A DNA stretch of 64,000 nucleotides from NCBI RefSeq assembly GCF_900187885.1, contig NZ_FYEK01000003.1, forward strand, positions 62,001-126,000, written 5' to 3'. The DNA is from Thermoflexus hugenholtzii JAD2 (GTDB lineage: Bacteria; Chloroflexota; Anaerolineae; Thermoflexales; Thermoflexaceae). Under the pieces are notes generated by a model. That model was not told the origin of the DNA. It saw only the letters and a program-made list of their open reading frames with translations, and did not search any database. Below, one piece after another: positions 53,240 to 61,943 of this stretch; the first letter of the stretch is position 1; each line of letters starts with the position of its first letter. A program made the translations under genes and the position numbers.

Positions 53240-53772
53240 GGGCTCGCTTTCTCGCGCTCATCGGATGGATACGCGAGGAGCTCGCAGAGATCGCCCGCTC
53301 CGCCCAGCGGGCCCGGGATCTCTGCCAGAAGGCCCTGCGGACCGGGGATGATGGCTACTGGGATGGTGTGGCGCTGAACCTCCACGGGTTCTACACAGGA
53401 GTGGAGCGGATCTTCGAGGAGATCGCCCGTGAGATCGACGGACATCGGCCCGGAGGACCGGACTGGCATCGGGACCTGCTGGTGCAGATGTCGGCGGAGA
53501 TCCCTGGAATTCGTCCGCCGGTTCTCTCCCGAGAAACGCGAGAGTGCCTGGATGAATATCGAGGGTTCCATCATCTTGTGCGACACATCTACGCCTTCCG
53601 CCTGAAGCCGGAGCGGCTGCAGGAGCTGGCGGAGGGTGTGGAGCCCTGTCTGAAGCGTCTGCGACAAGATCTGGAACGGTTCGCGGACTTCCTGCATCGA
53701 ATGGCCGGCTCCGAAGCCGAAGCCCCGACCGGGGAGGGATCCGCACGCGAGGATCCCGCATCAACCCCCTAA
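53236..53772 (+). CDS. HepT-like ribonuclease toxin (second pair)
   Basis: 178 residues, all-helical. Shares with the protein at 4875-5351 the segment E-x-R-x-F-x-H-x-x-R-x-x-Y (YRGFHHLVRHIYAFRLKPER), plus GIRPPVLSRETRECLDEY. The conserved R-x-F-x-H and following Arg/Tyr are the probable RNase and AMPylation-acceptor residues. A disordered C-terminal tail (from about residue 158) is dispensable. Two similar pairs in 64 kb indicate an actively expanding type VII TA family. Confidence 0.78.
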   Translation: MRARFLALIGWIREELAEIARSAQRARDLCQKALRTGDDGYWDGVALNLHGFYTGVERIFEEIAREIDGHRPGGPDWHRDLLVQMSAEIPGIRPPVLSRETRECLDEYRGFHHLVRHIYAFRLKPERLQELAEGVEPCLKRLRQDLERFADFLHRMAGSEAEAPTGEGSAREDPASTP

Positions 53773-53805
53773 CAGCTGGCTCCGCAGCATCCCACCGAGT
53801 CTGGC

Positions 53806-54693
53806 CTATCCCTCCCGCAGCCCCGTGAGGGCGATGCCCCGCGTGAAATAGCCCTGGAACAGGAAGAAGAGCAGGAGGATGGGGATGCTGTTGAACATCG
53901 ATCCGGCCAGGACCACGGAGTAGACCGTGTAGTATTCCCCCTTGAACCAGCTCAGGCCCAGGGGCAGGGTGAACTTCTCCGGCGAGTTGAGCACGATCAG
54001 GGGCCACATGAAGGCGTTCCATTCCCCCTGGAAGGTGAAGAGGGCCAGGGTGAGCAGGGCCGGCCGGCTGATGGGCAGGACGATGCGGAAGAAGATGGTG
54101 AACCACCCGGCCCCGTCGATCATCGCCGCCTCCTCCAGCTCCCGGGGGAGGTTCTTGTAGAACTGGGTCATCATGAAGACCCCGAAGGCCCCCGCGATCC
54201 CCGGCACGATCAGGGCCAGCAGGCTGTCTAAGAGCTTCATCTGGCGAACGATCAGGAAGTTGGGGATCAGGGTGACCTGGCCGGGGATCATCATCGTGAT
54301 CAGCATGGCCCAGAAGAGGAGATCCCGCCCCGGGAAGCGCAGCCGGGCGAAGGCGTAACCCCCCATGGCGCAGAAGAGGGTGCGGACCACGGCGAGCAGC
54401 CCCGCGACCAGGGCGCTGTTGAGCATCCAGCGGGGGAAGAGGTGTCGGAACTCAGTGACGACCTTGAGATAGTTCTCTAGGGTGAAGGGGATCGGCCAGA
54501 AGAAGGGCGCCTCGTAAAGATGGGTAAGGGGCTTGAGGGAGAAGACCACCGTGAGGTAGAAAGGCGTCACGGCGATGATTGACCAGCCGATGAGCACCCC
54601 ATAAAAAAGCGGCTTCTTGATGCGATCCCACCATGCGAACTCGTCCCGGTAGCGCGCCGCCGGCTTGGCCGGCGCCATCGCCTCGACCGCCAT
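53806..54693 (-). CDS. Carbohydrate ABC transporter permease (MalG-like)
   Basis: 295 residues, six helices. Pattern: GWSIIAVTPFYLTVVFSLKP, LNSALVAGLLAVVRTL, and the EAA loop LEEAAMIDGAGWFTIFFRIVLPISRPA. It ends QGYFTRGIALTGLREG, a variant of the MalG tail. Last gene of the LacI-type operon. Starts one base after the preceding permease stop. Confidence 0.9.
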   Translation of the reverse strand: MAVEAMAPAKPAARYRDEFAWWDRIKKPLFYGVLIGWSIIAVTPFYLTVVFSLKPLTHLYEAPFFWPIPFTLENYLKVVTEFRHLFPRWMLNSALVAGLLAVVRTLFCAMGGYAFARLRFPGRDLLFWAMLITMMIPGQVTLIPNFLIVRQMKLLDSLLALIVPGIAGAFGVFMMTQFYKNLPRELEEAAMIDGAGWFTIFFRIVLPISRPALLTLALFTFQGEWNAFMWPLIVLNSPEKFTLPLGLSWFKGEYYTVYSVVLAGSMFNSIPILLLFFLFQGYFTRGIALTGLREG

Positions 54694-54694
54694 C

Positions 54695-55573
54695 TCACAC
54701 CTCCGTCGGACGCTCGATCAGGCGGCGCTGGATCACAGTCACGATTAGAATCATCGCCGCCAGCACGAAGGCCACCGCCGAGGCCCGCCCCATGAAGGGC
54801 GTGGTGCTCTGGAAGGCCCACTTGTAGATCAGGTAGGCGATGGTGGTGGTGGAGTCCAGCGGCCCCCCGGCGGTCATCACGTAAATTTGATCGAACACCT
54901 GAAAGCAGCCGATAACCCCCATGGTCACGACGAAGAAGATCACTGGGCGCAGCAGCGGGATGGTGATGTGGCGGAGCATCTGCCAGCGGTTCGCCCCGTC
55001 GATCATCGCGGCTTCATAGTAGGTGACCGGGATGTCCTGGAGGCCGGCCAGGAAGATCACCATCATGGTCCCGGTGGTGGACCAGATGTTGACCATCATG
55101 ATGGTCGGCAGGGCGAAGACGGGGCTGTTGAGCCAGTCGATGGAGAGACCCAGGATCTGATTGATCACCCCGGTCTTCTTGAACAACCAGAGGAAGATCA
55201 AACTGATCACCACCGAGGAAGTCACAGAGGGGACATAAAACAGCGTGCGAAAGAAGCGGCGGAACTTGATCTCCTGGTCTAAAGCGAAGGCCAGCAGCAG
55301 GCTGATGATCGTCTGGGTGGGAACCACCACGGCCACATATTTGAGGGTGTTGGGGACGGCCTTCTGCAGAAAGAGACGGTCCTGGAGCAGGTAAAGGTAG
55401 TTTCCCAATCCGATCCAGCGGGGTGGGCTGAAGAGATCGAAGTAGGTGAAGGAGAGATAGAGGGCGTAGGCGATGGCGAAGACGTTGAAGACCAGGAAGA
55501 CGAAGAGATAGGGCGAAAGCAGAACATAAGCAGCGACCCACTCCCCCAGCCGCCGACGCCACTTCCGGGCCAT
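54695..55573 (-). CDS. Sugar ABC transporter permease (MalF-like)
   Basis: 292 residues. N-terminal helix YVLLSPYLFVFLVFNVFAIA, ALYLSFTYFDLFSPPRWIGL (periplasmic loop signature), and EAA loop YYEAAMIDGANRWQMLRHITIPLLRP. It pairs with the MalG-like gene. No ATPase in this operon, so a shared MsmK-like ATPase, perhaps the one at 8813, must energise it. Confidence 0.9.
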   Translation of the reverse strand: MARKWRRRLGEWVAAYVLLSPYLFVFLVFNVFAIAYALYLSFTYFDLFSPPRWIGLGNYLYLLQDRLFLQKAVPNTLKYVAVVVPTQTIISLLLAFALDQEIKFRRFFRTLFYVPSVTSSVVISLIFLWLFKKTGVINQILGLSIDWLNSPVFALPTIMMVNIWSTTGTMMVIFLAGLQDIPVTYYEAAMIDGANRWQMLRHITIPLLRPVIFFVVTMGVIGCFQVFDQIYVMTAGGPLDSTTTIAYLIYKWAFQSTTPFMGRASAVAFVLAAMILIVTVIQRRLIERPTEV

Positions 55574-55587
55574 CGCTTCCCCCCTTA

Positions 55588-55614
55588 GGGGGCGGGCCCA
55601 GGAGGCCCGCCCCC
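55588..55614 (-). terminator. GC-rich hairpin between binding-protein and permease genes
   Basis: Perfect 11-bp stem (55588-55598 with 55604-55614), 5-base loop. No U-run. Same location and near-identical design as the hairpin at 11943-11967, supporting a role in making the binding-protein message more abundant or stable than the permease message. Confidence 0.6.
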
Positions 55615-55625
55615 CCGCTCCGTGG

Positions 55626-56930
55626 TTATTGCTGCTCCTTGAGGGCCTTGCGGATCTCCTCAGCGGCCTGCTGGAGGCTGGCCGCCACGTCCTGGCCTTC
55701 CAGGTAGATCCGCTCGAGGGCCTTGCCCATCTGCTCGTTCACCACATCCCCCCGCAGGCCCCACATGAAGGGCGTCCCGAACTCCGCACCCTTGAAGATG
55801 ACCAGGGACTCCGGATGGGTCTTAAAGTATTCGTGTTCGGTGAGCTGGGCGCGGGACGGCAGGGCGAACCCGGTGGAGAGCACCACGGTCTGGCTCTCCT
55901 CGCTGGTAAGGCACTCGATGGTCTTCCAGGCGGCCTCCGGGTTCTTGCTGTTCTTGGAGATCACATAGGCCACGGTGAAGATCAGGTTCCCCCGCCCCTT
56001 GGGACCCTTCGGCGGGAAGGTCGCGCCCCACTTCAGGGTGGGGAACTGCTCCCGCAGGTAGGGGATCAGCCAGCCGCCCTCGAAGACCATCGCCAGCTTC
56101 CCCTGCCCGAAGGCCGTCCCCTGCCAGTCCACCCCCACGTCCGAGGGGATGGCCCCGATCTTCTCCGCCCGGAAGGAGGTATAGAACCGCGCCGCCTCAA
56201 CGGCCTCCGGGCTGTCCAGCAGGGTGTCGCTGAAGTCCTCCTTCATGATGCGACCCCCGTTCTGGAAGACGAAGATCGGGAAGCGGCCGGGATCGGGCGG
56301 GACGCCCAGGCCGTAGATGCCCTTGGCCGGATCCGAGAGCTTGCGAGCGGCCTCCTTGAGGTCGTCCCATGTCCAGTTCTCATTGGGCTCCGGGATCCCG
56401 GCCTTGGCGAAGAGGTCCTTGTTGTAGAACAGGGCCAGGGTGTTGAAGTCCTTGGGGATGCCGTAGACCTTGCCGTCCGGCCCGGTGAAGGCATCGATCA
56501 GCGTCTTGATGAAATCCTCCTTCTTCACGCCGGACTTCGCCATATAGTCGTCGAGGGGGACCAGAACGCCCTTGGCGGCGAAGAAGGGGAACTGGAAGAT
56601 GTCCATATAGTAGATGTCCGGTTCCTCCCCGGAGGCGACCAGGGTTTTGATCTTGGCCCAGTAGTCCCCAGTGATCGGCTCATATTTCACCACGACGTCC
56701 GGGTTCTTGAGGGAGCAGCGATACAGCAGGGACTCCAGCAGGGCCGTTTCCTGAGGGTTGGCCGCCCAACCGGAGAGCCGCACGGTGACCTTCGGTTTCT
56801 CCACCTCCTTGGTGATCTCCACCCGGGTGATCACCACCTCCCGGGTGACGGCGGGGGTGGGGGTGGCCGCCGGCGCGCAGGCCGTCACGGCCAGGGCCAG
56901 GACCGCGAGCAGGAGCAGGAACCTTTTCAT
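55626..56930 (-). CDS. Sugar ABC substrate-binding lipoprotein
   Basis: 434 residues. Lipobox VTAC (Cys18), then a Thr/Pro/Val-rich tether to residue ~48. Extracellular solute-binding family 1: VTVRLSGWAANPQETALLESLL, GEEPDIYYMDIFQFPFFAAKG, YGIPKDFNTLALFYNKDLFAKAGI, WDDLKEAARKL. Trehalose/maltose-type importer. Its start overlaps the glycosidase stop (ATGA), making the hydrolase-importer pair a transcription and translation unit. Confidence 0.92.
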   Translation of the reverse strand: MKRFLLLLAVLALAVTACAPAATPTPAVTREVVITRVEITKEVEKPKVTVRLSGWAANPQETALLESLLYRCSLKNPDVVVKYEPITGDYWAKIKTLVASGEEPDIYYMDIFQFPFFAAKGVLVPLDDYMAKSGVKKEDFIKTLIDAFTGPDGKVYGIPKDFNTLALFYNKDLFAKAGIPEPNENWTWDDLKEAARKLSDPAKGIYGLGVPPDPGRFPIFVFQNGGRIMKEDFSDTLLDSPEAVEAARFYTSFRAEKIGAIPSDVGVDWQGTAFGQGKLAMVFEGGWLIPYLREQFPTLKWGATFPPKGPKGRGNLIFTVAYVISKNSKNPEAAWKTIECLTSEESQTVVLSTGFALPSRAQLTEHEYFKTHPESLVIFKGAEFGTPFMWGLRGDVVNEQMGKALERIYLEGQDVAASLQQAAEEIRKALKEQQ

Positions 56931-59053
56931 GGCAGCCTCCTTTCAGGTAATGGGATCTGGAACCGCTGCGCCGTCCCCGGCGCAACGGAGACAACCCTGT
57001 CCATCTCTCCGATCTGAAGCCGGATGGAAAGCGGCTCCGCTGTGGGGTTGCGAAGGACCGCTTCCAGGAAGCCTTGCCGGCGATCCCAGCGGCCGGAAAC
57101 GAGCAGGCCGTGGGCCCGCAGGTTCTCCCATGATCCGGACTCCCACTCCGGAGGGATCGAACGCCCGATGACCAGGCGGTCCGCCCGCGTCTGAACCATT
57201 AGGTGATGCAAGGCAGTGCACAGCGCCCCGTGGGCGGTGGCGAAATATTGCATGTTCCACCGGCCCTCTTCATCCACCGTCTCCGCGATCCCCCCATGCA
57301 GCGAGAAAGCGGGGCGGAGCTCCTGCAACGTTTGCCAGGCTCCTTCCCCGTCGCCCTGCCAGGCCTGGAGGGTGGCCAGCATCGCCGCAGCCCAGGGGAA
57401 GCCCCACTCGTTGTTCCCGTGGCCCACCATTCGCCCCGCATATCGGGCCCGATACGCATGCACTGTCCAGATGGCCCGGGGATCCTCCGGGGGGATCACC
57501 TCCATCGGATAGATGGGGGCCAGGCTGCTCACGTTGAGGCGATCCTCGTCCTCTGAGGCCTGAAAGTAGCGGCCGTTGTAGAGGCCGTCCAGCGTCCAGC
57601 GCAGACCGGCGGCGGCCTCGGCGCTGCGACGGGCCAGGCCGTTCTCCCGACCCAGCCAGCGGGCCGCCTGGGCATAGCCCTCCAGCAGGCGGATGGTCCC
57701 GGCCAGGGTGATCCCCTCGTTGCGCACCCGCACCGGCCGCTCATCCACCCCTACCATCGGGCGGACCGCGAAGCCCTCCGTGGTCTCCTCAACCACCGTA
57801 TGGAGGAAGAAGGTCGCCAGGCCCTCCAGCAGCGGGAACACCGCCTCCAGGATCCGGCGGTCTCGGGTGAAGATGTATTGCTGGAGCAGCATGTTGGCGT
57901 AGGCCGCGTTGTTGTGGACCTGCTCCTTCTGGTGCACCCAGATGCCGTAGGCGGGCTCCCCGCGGTGGGTCAGCTCCCAGTCCCATTTCAGGCCGGGCGC
58001 ATTGAAATCCTCCTGGGCATGGCGCGCGGCAGCTTCCCGTGTGCGCAGGAAGAACCCGATGGCGGCTTCCCCTTCCGGGATGTGATTGGCCTCCAAGAGC
58101 GCCCGGTGGATGAAGTAGGCGTCCCAGAAGAGGTGAGAGGACCAGGTCAGCCGCAGGTTACCTACCGGCAGCCCTCCGGAGACCGGGTTCTGGATGGCCT
58201 TGAAGAGATACTGACTGGTCCGGTAGACCCGCTGGAAGTCGGGCGCAGGGATCTCGAAACGGGAGACGGAGAAGTAAGCCTGCCAGAACGAACGGGTGCG
58301 GGCGTGCAGCGCCTCTGGCCCCTCTTCCATCGCCCGGGGGATGACCGCGGTGTCCAGGGGGCCCGCATAGTCGTCAGTGATGGCGAAGTAGTGGGTGAAA
58401 ACGGTCCCCTCCCCCTCCAGCCACCAGACCTTCCCCTCTCGCCCCCACCGCCGGGCTTCAGGCAGGGCGATCTCGATGAAGCCCTGGTAGGGCCCCAGCC
58501 GGTAGAAGGCCGCCGGACGGTCCTCCAGGAACGTGAGGGCGTCGAAGGGATCCGTCTCATAGCCCTCTTCATGCCATACTCCGGGGGCGGCGAGGGCCCG
58601 GAGGCGGACCGGTCGGTTGAAGCGGTAACGGATCACCAAAAGCGGGCGGTCGGGGCACAGGAAGGTGGTCACCTCCGCCCGAGCCACCCCCCAGTCCACC
58701 GTGGTATAGACCGTCCCTTCCTCGGGGACGAAGGTCTGGGTGAAGCCCCGGACATGGCCCGGCTGTCCCTCGACCTCCACCTCATAGGCGGTGTAGCCCA
58801 GGGGGGCCAGCTCCGCCCATGGCTTTCCCGCTTTCGGCAGCGCCTCCGCGAAGGGCGGGCGGCGCGGAGGGACCACATCCACCAGGCGGTCCTCGGGGTA
58901 GTAGCGGTCGGACTTATACCACTGGCAGCGATCCAGATAGGGATGCCAGCCGTTCGGCGGGCGGTCCGGCACCATCGCCCCGGTGTAGCCGATCAGCACC
59001 GCGTCGTGTCCGTTCCCCAGAAACACATGGTAATAATCCCGCGGCAACTGCAT
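56927..59053 (-). CDS. Six-hairpin glycosidase (GH65-like architecture)
   Basis: 708 residues. N-terminal beta-sandwich of ~260 residues (DYYHVFLGNGHDAVLIGYTG, GTVYTTVDWGVARAEVTTF), a linker helix (EEGPEALHARTRSFWQAYFS), then the (alpha/alpha)6 barrel: LTWSSHLFWDAYFIHRALLE (acid-like WD), WDWELTHRGEPAYG, HQKEQVHNNAAYANML, GHGNNEWGFPWAAAML, and a C-terminal sandwich. GH65 enzymes are phosphorylases or hydrolases of alpha-glucosides; GH15/37-like trehalases are the alternative. Likely cytoplasmic, acting on the sugar imported by the next three genes. First gene of the LacI-regulated operon. Confidence 0.78.
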   Translation of the reverse strand: MQLPRDYYHVFLGNGHDAVLIGYTGAMVPDRPPNGWHPYLDRCQWYKSDRYYPEDRLVDVVPPRRPPFAEALPKAGKPWAELAPLGYTAYEVEVEGQPGHVRGFTQTFVPEEGTVYTTVDWGVARAEVTTFLCPDRPLLVIRYRFNRPVRLRALAAPGVWHEEGYETDPFDALTFLEDRPAAFYRLGPYQGFIEIALPEARRWGREGKVWWLEGEGTVFTHYFAITDDYAGPLDTAVIPRAMEEGPEALHARTRSFWQAYFSVSRFEIPAPDFQRVYRTSQYLFKAIQNPVSGGLPVGNLRLTWSSHLFWDAYFIHRALLEANHIPEGEAAIGFFLRTREAAARHAQEDFNAPGLKWDWELTHRGEPAYGIWVHQKEQVHNNAAYANMLLQQYIFTRDRRILEAVFPLLEGLATFFLHTVVEETTEGFAVRPMVGVDERPVRVRNEGITLAGTIRLLEGYAQAARWLGRENGLARRSAEAAAGLRWTLDGLYNGRYFQASEDEDRLNVSSLAPIYPMEVIPPEDPRAIWTVHAYRARYAGRMVGHGNNEWGFPWAAAMLATLQAWQGDGEGAWQTLQELRPAFSLHGGIAETVDEEGRWNMQYFATAHGALCTALHHLMVQTRADRLVIGRSIPPEWESGSWENLRAHGLLVSGRWDRRQGFLEAVLRNPTAEPLSIRLQIGEMDRVVSVAPGTAQRFQIPLPERRLP

Positions 59054-59063
59054 CGATCCTCCG

Positions 59064-59090
59064 TTCGAAACGTTTCAATCCACATTGAAA
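59064..59090 (-). promoter_or_regulatory. LacI-type operators before the glycosidase operon
   Basis: GAAACGTTTC at 59067-59076 is a perfect 10-base palindrome of the LacI/CcpA kind, extended as TTCGAAACGTTTCAA. Overlapping it, TTTCAAT (59073-59079) and ATTGAAA (59084-59090) form a second inverted repeat. It lies 14-37 bases before the ATG at 59053, in leader/promoter position. Matches the site before lacI. Confidence 0.75.
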
Positions 59091-59124
59091 TTCAAAGAGC
59101 CGGGTTCGTGGTGACGGAGTGGGC

Positions 59125-60120
59125 TCAGGCCGACTCCCGGCGGATCAGGGTCGGTGAGATCAGGATCGGGGTTGGGGATTCTCCGTTGACGGCGGCCAGC
59201 CAGGTGCGGACCAGGCCTTCGCCGATTTGGTCCATGGGCTGGCGCAGGGTGGTGAGGGGTGGGTGGGCCTGGGCGGCCATCGGGATGTCGTCGAAGCCGA
59301 TCACGGCCACATCCTGTCCGGGGGTCCGCCCGGCCTCATGCAGCGCGCGCATCGCCCCGAGGGCCATCAGGTCGGTGGCGGCGATCAGGGCCGTGAAGGG
59401 GATCCCGGCCTCCAGGAGCGCTCGGGCGGCCTCGTAGCCCCCTTCGATCGTCAGGCGGGTGATCCGGACCAGGTTCTCATCGAAGGGGAGGTCCGCCTCG
59501 AGCAGGCCCTGCCGGTAGCCCTGGAAGCGGTGGTGGGCGAAGGTAAAGGAGAGCGGGGGGCTCAGGTAGGCGATGCGGCGATGCCCCTTTCCAACCAGGT
59601 AGGCGACGGCCTCCCGCATCCCGGCCGCCCCATCCACATCCACCCAGGGGAATTCCCCATCGCCCTCGATCCGCCCGAAGGCCACGAAGGGGATGTCCGC
59701 AGCCTGGAGGTGGGGGATGCGGGGGTCGTGGCGCTGCAGGTCGATCAGGATGAAGCCGTCCACCCGGCGTCCCTTGAAGAGGCGATCGATCAGGCGCAGG
59801 TCGGCGGCGGGGTCCCGGCAGGTGGCGATCAGGAGGTCCAGTTGATGGGTGGCGCAGGCATCGCCGAGGGCGTGGATCAGTTCAAGGAAGAAGGGATCGC
59901 TAAGGCGGCGCTCGCCGGTGGGGAGGATCAGGCCGATGGTGTCCGTGCGGCGGCGTTTCAGCTGGCGGGCGCCGGCGTGGGGGTGATAGCCCAGCTCGGC
60001 GATGGCCCGCATCACCCGCTCCCGGGTCTCCGGGCGCACCGGCCCGGAGTTGTTCAACACATACGAGACCGTGGCCGGAGAGACCCCTGCCCGCTGCGCC
60101 ACATCCCGGATCGTCGCCAT
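59125..60120 (-). CDS. LacI-family transcriptional regulator
   Basis: 331 residues, start ATG 60120 (20 further codons are open upstream). N-terminal HTH and hinge: ATIRDVAQRAGVSPATVSYVLNNSGPVRPETRERVMRAIAELGYHPHAGARQLKRRRT. C-terminal sugar-binding domain: IGLILPTGERRLSDPFFLELI, PFVAFGRIEGDGEFPWVDVDG, GHRRIAYLSPPLS, VIGFDDIPMAAQAHPPLTTLRQP. Binds the palindromes at 59064-59090 and 60134-60147. Represses the glycosidase/ABC operon and probably itself; induced by an alpha-glucoside-derived ligand (inference). Confidence 0.95.
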   Translation of the reverse strand: MATIRDVAQRAGVSPATVSYVLNNSGPVRPETRERVMRAIAELGYHPHAGARQLKRRRTDTIGLILPTGERRLSDPFFLELIHALGDACATHQLDLLIATCRDPAADLRLIDRLFKGRRVDGFILIDLQRHDPRIPHLQAADIPFVAFGRIEGDGEFPWVDVDGAAGMREAVAYLVGKGHRRIAYLSPPLSFTFAHHRFQGYRQGLLEADLPFDENLVRITRLTIEGGYEAARALLEAGIPFTALIAATDLMALGAMRALHEAGRTPGQDVAVIGFDDIPMAAQAHPPLTTLRQPMDQIGEGLVRTWLAAVNGESPTPILISPTLIRRESA

Positions 60121-60133
60121 CCCACCCCCGGTA

Positions 60134-60180
60134 TTGAAACGATTCAATTCGAGTGTAATGGGAAAGAAGGGAATTGTCAA
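60134..60180 (-). promoter_or_regulatory. lacI promoter with overlapping downstream operator
   Basis: Minus strand: TTGACA (60175-60180), 17-base spacer, TACACT (60152-60157), a near-consensus promoter. TTGAAACGATTCAA (60134-60147), a near-palindrome matching the operator before the glycosidase operon, sits just downstream over the likely start site. This is direct evidence for autorepression. Confidence 0.8.
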
Positions 60181-60222
60181 GAGGGTCGGCTGGCACCTCC
60201 CCCTCCGGGGCGCAAAGGGGTT

Positions 60223-61155
60223 TCAGCGATACGGAGAGGCAGCCATACGGCGCCAGGTGTGTCGGCGCCCGCGGATCGCAATGGAGAGGGTGTAGATGTT
60301 TTCAGGGAAGGCGATCCCGGTGAACCCCGCGTCGCCGATGTGGAAAAGATCCACCCCGATTCGCTTGCCGGTCAGGGCCAGTTGCTCGATGACCGAGGAG
60401 GAGGCACCCTCCTGGGAGGTCCCGATGGTGCCCATCACCAGTCGTCCCGCTTGATGGATCCGCTCGACCAGCCGGGCGGCCTCGTGCTCCAGAAGCCCCG
60501 GCACGGTTCCGGGCAGCGGGATCAGCACGCCATCCGCCCCGGCTGCGAGGAAGGCCTCCACATCCGCTTCCGTGACCACCGGCTGGTTCACCCCTGCCCG
60601 GTGCATCTTCCCCGCCAGGAGAAGAAGGGCATCCCCCAGATCCTCTCGGATTCGCCTTACGGCCTCCGCGATCCCCTTTCCGGTGACCCCGGTCTTCGGA
60701 TTGCCGGTGATCACCAGGAAATCCGCCCCCTGCTCATGCGCACGCCGGGCGTTCTCCGGCGTGGCCAGCCGCCCTGGAGCCCGCGCTGCCAGCTCCGGAA
60801 TCGGGATCGGTTCCAGGTTAAGACCCACCGGACGCCCGACCCACTGCTTGATCTGCCCCGGCGTGATGCCCACACCCGCTGGCAGATGAGCCCATCCCAA
60901 ATCCAGATCCCCGCTCCCTGGGAAGCCCATCACCTGTGGCTGCAGGACATCATAACCATTCAGCAGAATGAGGTCTGCGCCCATTGCCGCCGCCAGTTCC
61001 ACGTTGCTGATCCCATCCACCAGCGGAGGGGCCAAGACCAGGATCTCCGCGCACAGCGTCCGGCCCTCGGCGAGCCGGATGCTTTCCCGCAGCTCCCGGC
61101 CGTCCATGGCGCGGAAGTCGCTGGCAAAAGCGTCCAGCAGGCGTTTCACGCTCAT
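60223..61155 (-). CDS. DUF7916-like TIM-barrel protein in a PTS operon
   Basis: 310 residues. Starts VKRLLDAFASDFRAMDGRELRESIRLAEGRTLCAEILV. Then ELAAAMGADLILLNGYDV, GRPVGLNLEPIP, GADFLVITGNPKTGVTGKGI, HRAGVNQPVVTEADVEAFLAAGADGVLIPLPGTVPG, GTIGTSQEGASSSVIEQLALTG. A barrel with phosphoenolpyruvate-mutase-like strand/loop order, seen next to PTS genes in Firmicutes, where it is often labelled haloacid dehalogenase-like. Activity unknown. Overlaps the EIIA stop (ATGA at 61152-61155), so it is made with the transporter and probably processes its phosphorylated sugar. Confidence 0.7.
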   Translation of the reverse strand: MSVKRLLDAFASDFRAMDGRELRESIRLAEGRTLCAEILVLAPPLVDGISNVELAAAMGADLILLNGYDVLQPQVMGFPGSGDLDLGWAHLPAGVGITPGQIKQWVGRPVGLNLEPIPIPELAARAPGRLATPENARRAHEQGADFLVITGNPKTGVTGKGIAEAVRRIREDLGDALLLLAGKMHRAGVNQPVVTEADVEAFLAAGADGVLIPLPGTVPGLLEHEAARLVERIHQAGRLVMGTIGTSQEGASSSVIEQLALTGKRIGVDLFHIGDAGFTGIAFPENIYTLSIAIRGRRHTWRRMAASPYR

Positions 61156-61616
61156 CCTTGCTCCCGCACAACGTAAAGCAGGGGATCCTGCCCTGCCCTC
61201 ACAGCATGGGCTTTGGTAGGGAAAACCCGATAGCCCGCCGGAAGCTCGGGCATGATCACCGGGGAGAGAAGCGAGAAACCCGCCGCGCGGATCCGCTCCA
61301 TGTCAAACCGCGCGATGGGCTGGCCGGCTTCCATCCAATCTCCCTCCTGAGCCAGCCGCACAAACCCTTCCCCGCGCAGATGAACGGTGTCCAGGCCGAT
61401 GTGCACCAGGACCTTCAGGCCATCTTCCCCTTCGATCGCGAAGGCGTGACCGGCGGAATGGAAGACAACGAGACGGCCTTTCAGTGGAGCCACGGCGATC
61501 CCCTCGTCGGGCTCGACTGCTATCCCCTCCCCTAACATCCGCTCCGCGAAAACGGGATCCGGAACTTCCTCCAGAGGCACCACACGACCGGTGAAGGGGG
61601 AAAGGATGGGGATCAT
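61152..61616 (-). CDS. PTS EIIA component, glucose/Crr type
   Basis: 154 residues, typical of a free-standing EIIA-Glc domain. ILSPFTGRVVPLEEVPDPVFAERMLGEG, AFAIEGEDGLKVLVHIGLDTVHLRGEGF: the phospho-acceptor His is that of VHIGLDTV, with the partner His earlier in VFHSAGHAF. Receives phosphate from HPr and passes it to EIIB (61617-61862), which is adjacent with a one-base gap. EI and HPr are not in the window. Confidence 0.93.
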   Translation of the reverse strand: MIPILSPFTGRVVPLEEVPDPVFAERMLGEGIAVEPDEGIAVAPLKGRLVVFHSAGHAFAIEGEDGLKVLVHIGLDTVHLRGEGFVRLAQEGDWMEAGQPIARFDMERIRAAGFSLLSPVIMPELPAGYRVFPTKAHAVRAGQDPLLYVVREQG

Positions 61617-61862
61617 TCAGCCTCCCCGGAGGATTTTGTTGATCTCCGTGGCGATCAGCTCCGCGTGGGTGCCCACCACAATCTGGATCCCGTTTCCCAT
61701 CCGGACCGGACGCCCGATCATCCCGGCCGCCCGCAGCTTCGCCTCGTCCACCTTGCTCGGGTCCACCAGCGTGGCCCGCAGACGGGTGATGCAACCGTCG
61801 ATCTCTCGGATGTTCTCCCGACCACCGAGGGCTTCGATATAGCGCAACGCTTTGTCTCGCAT
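61617..61862 (-). CDS. PTS EIIB component, glucose/GlcNAc type
   Basis: 81 residues. KALRYIEALGGRENIREIDGCITRLRATLVDPSKVD, where the Cys of DGCITRLR is the phosphorylation site, then RAAGMIGRPVRMGNGIQIVVGTHAELIATEI. Standard EIIB-Glc fold and size. Takes phosphate from EIIA to the EIIC-bound sugar. Confidence 0.95.
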   Translation of the reverse strand: MRDKALRYIEALGGRENIREIDGCITRLRATLVDPSKVDEAKLRAAGMIGRPVRMGNGIQIVVGTHAELIATEINKILRGG

Positions 61863-61883
61863 ACCGCCCCCTCTTTACCGACA

Positions 61884-61921
61884 GGTCCCTGCGGGCGGGC
61901 GGACCCCCACCCGCAGGGACC
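61884..61921 (-). terminator. Intra-operon hairpin between EIIC and EIIB genes
   Basis: Perfect 12-bp inverted repeat (61884-61895 with 61910-61921) around a 14-base loop that can pair further. No U-run. Third GC-rich hairpin after a membrane or binding-protein gene in this window (see 11943 and 55588); attenuator or RNA-stabiliser likely. Confidence 0.55.
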
Positions 61922-61943
61922 GGGTTGCACAAAAGGATGCGGA

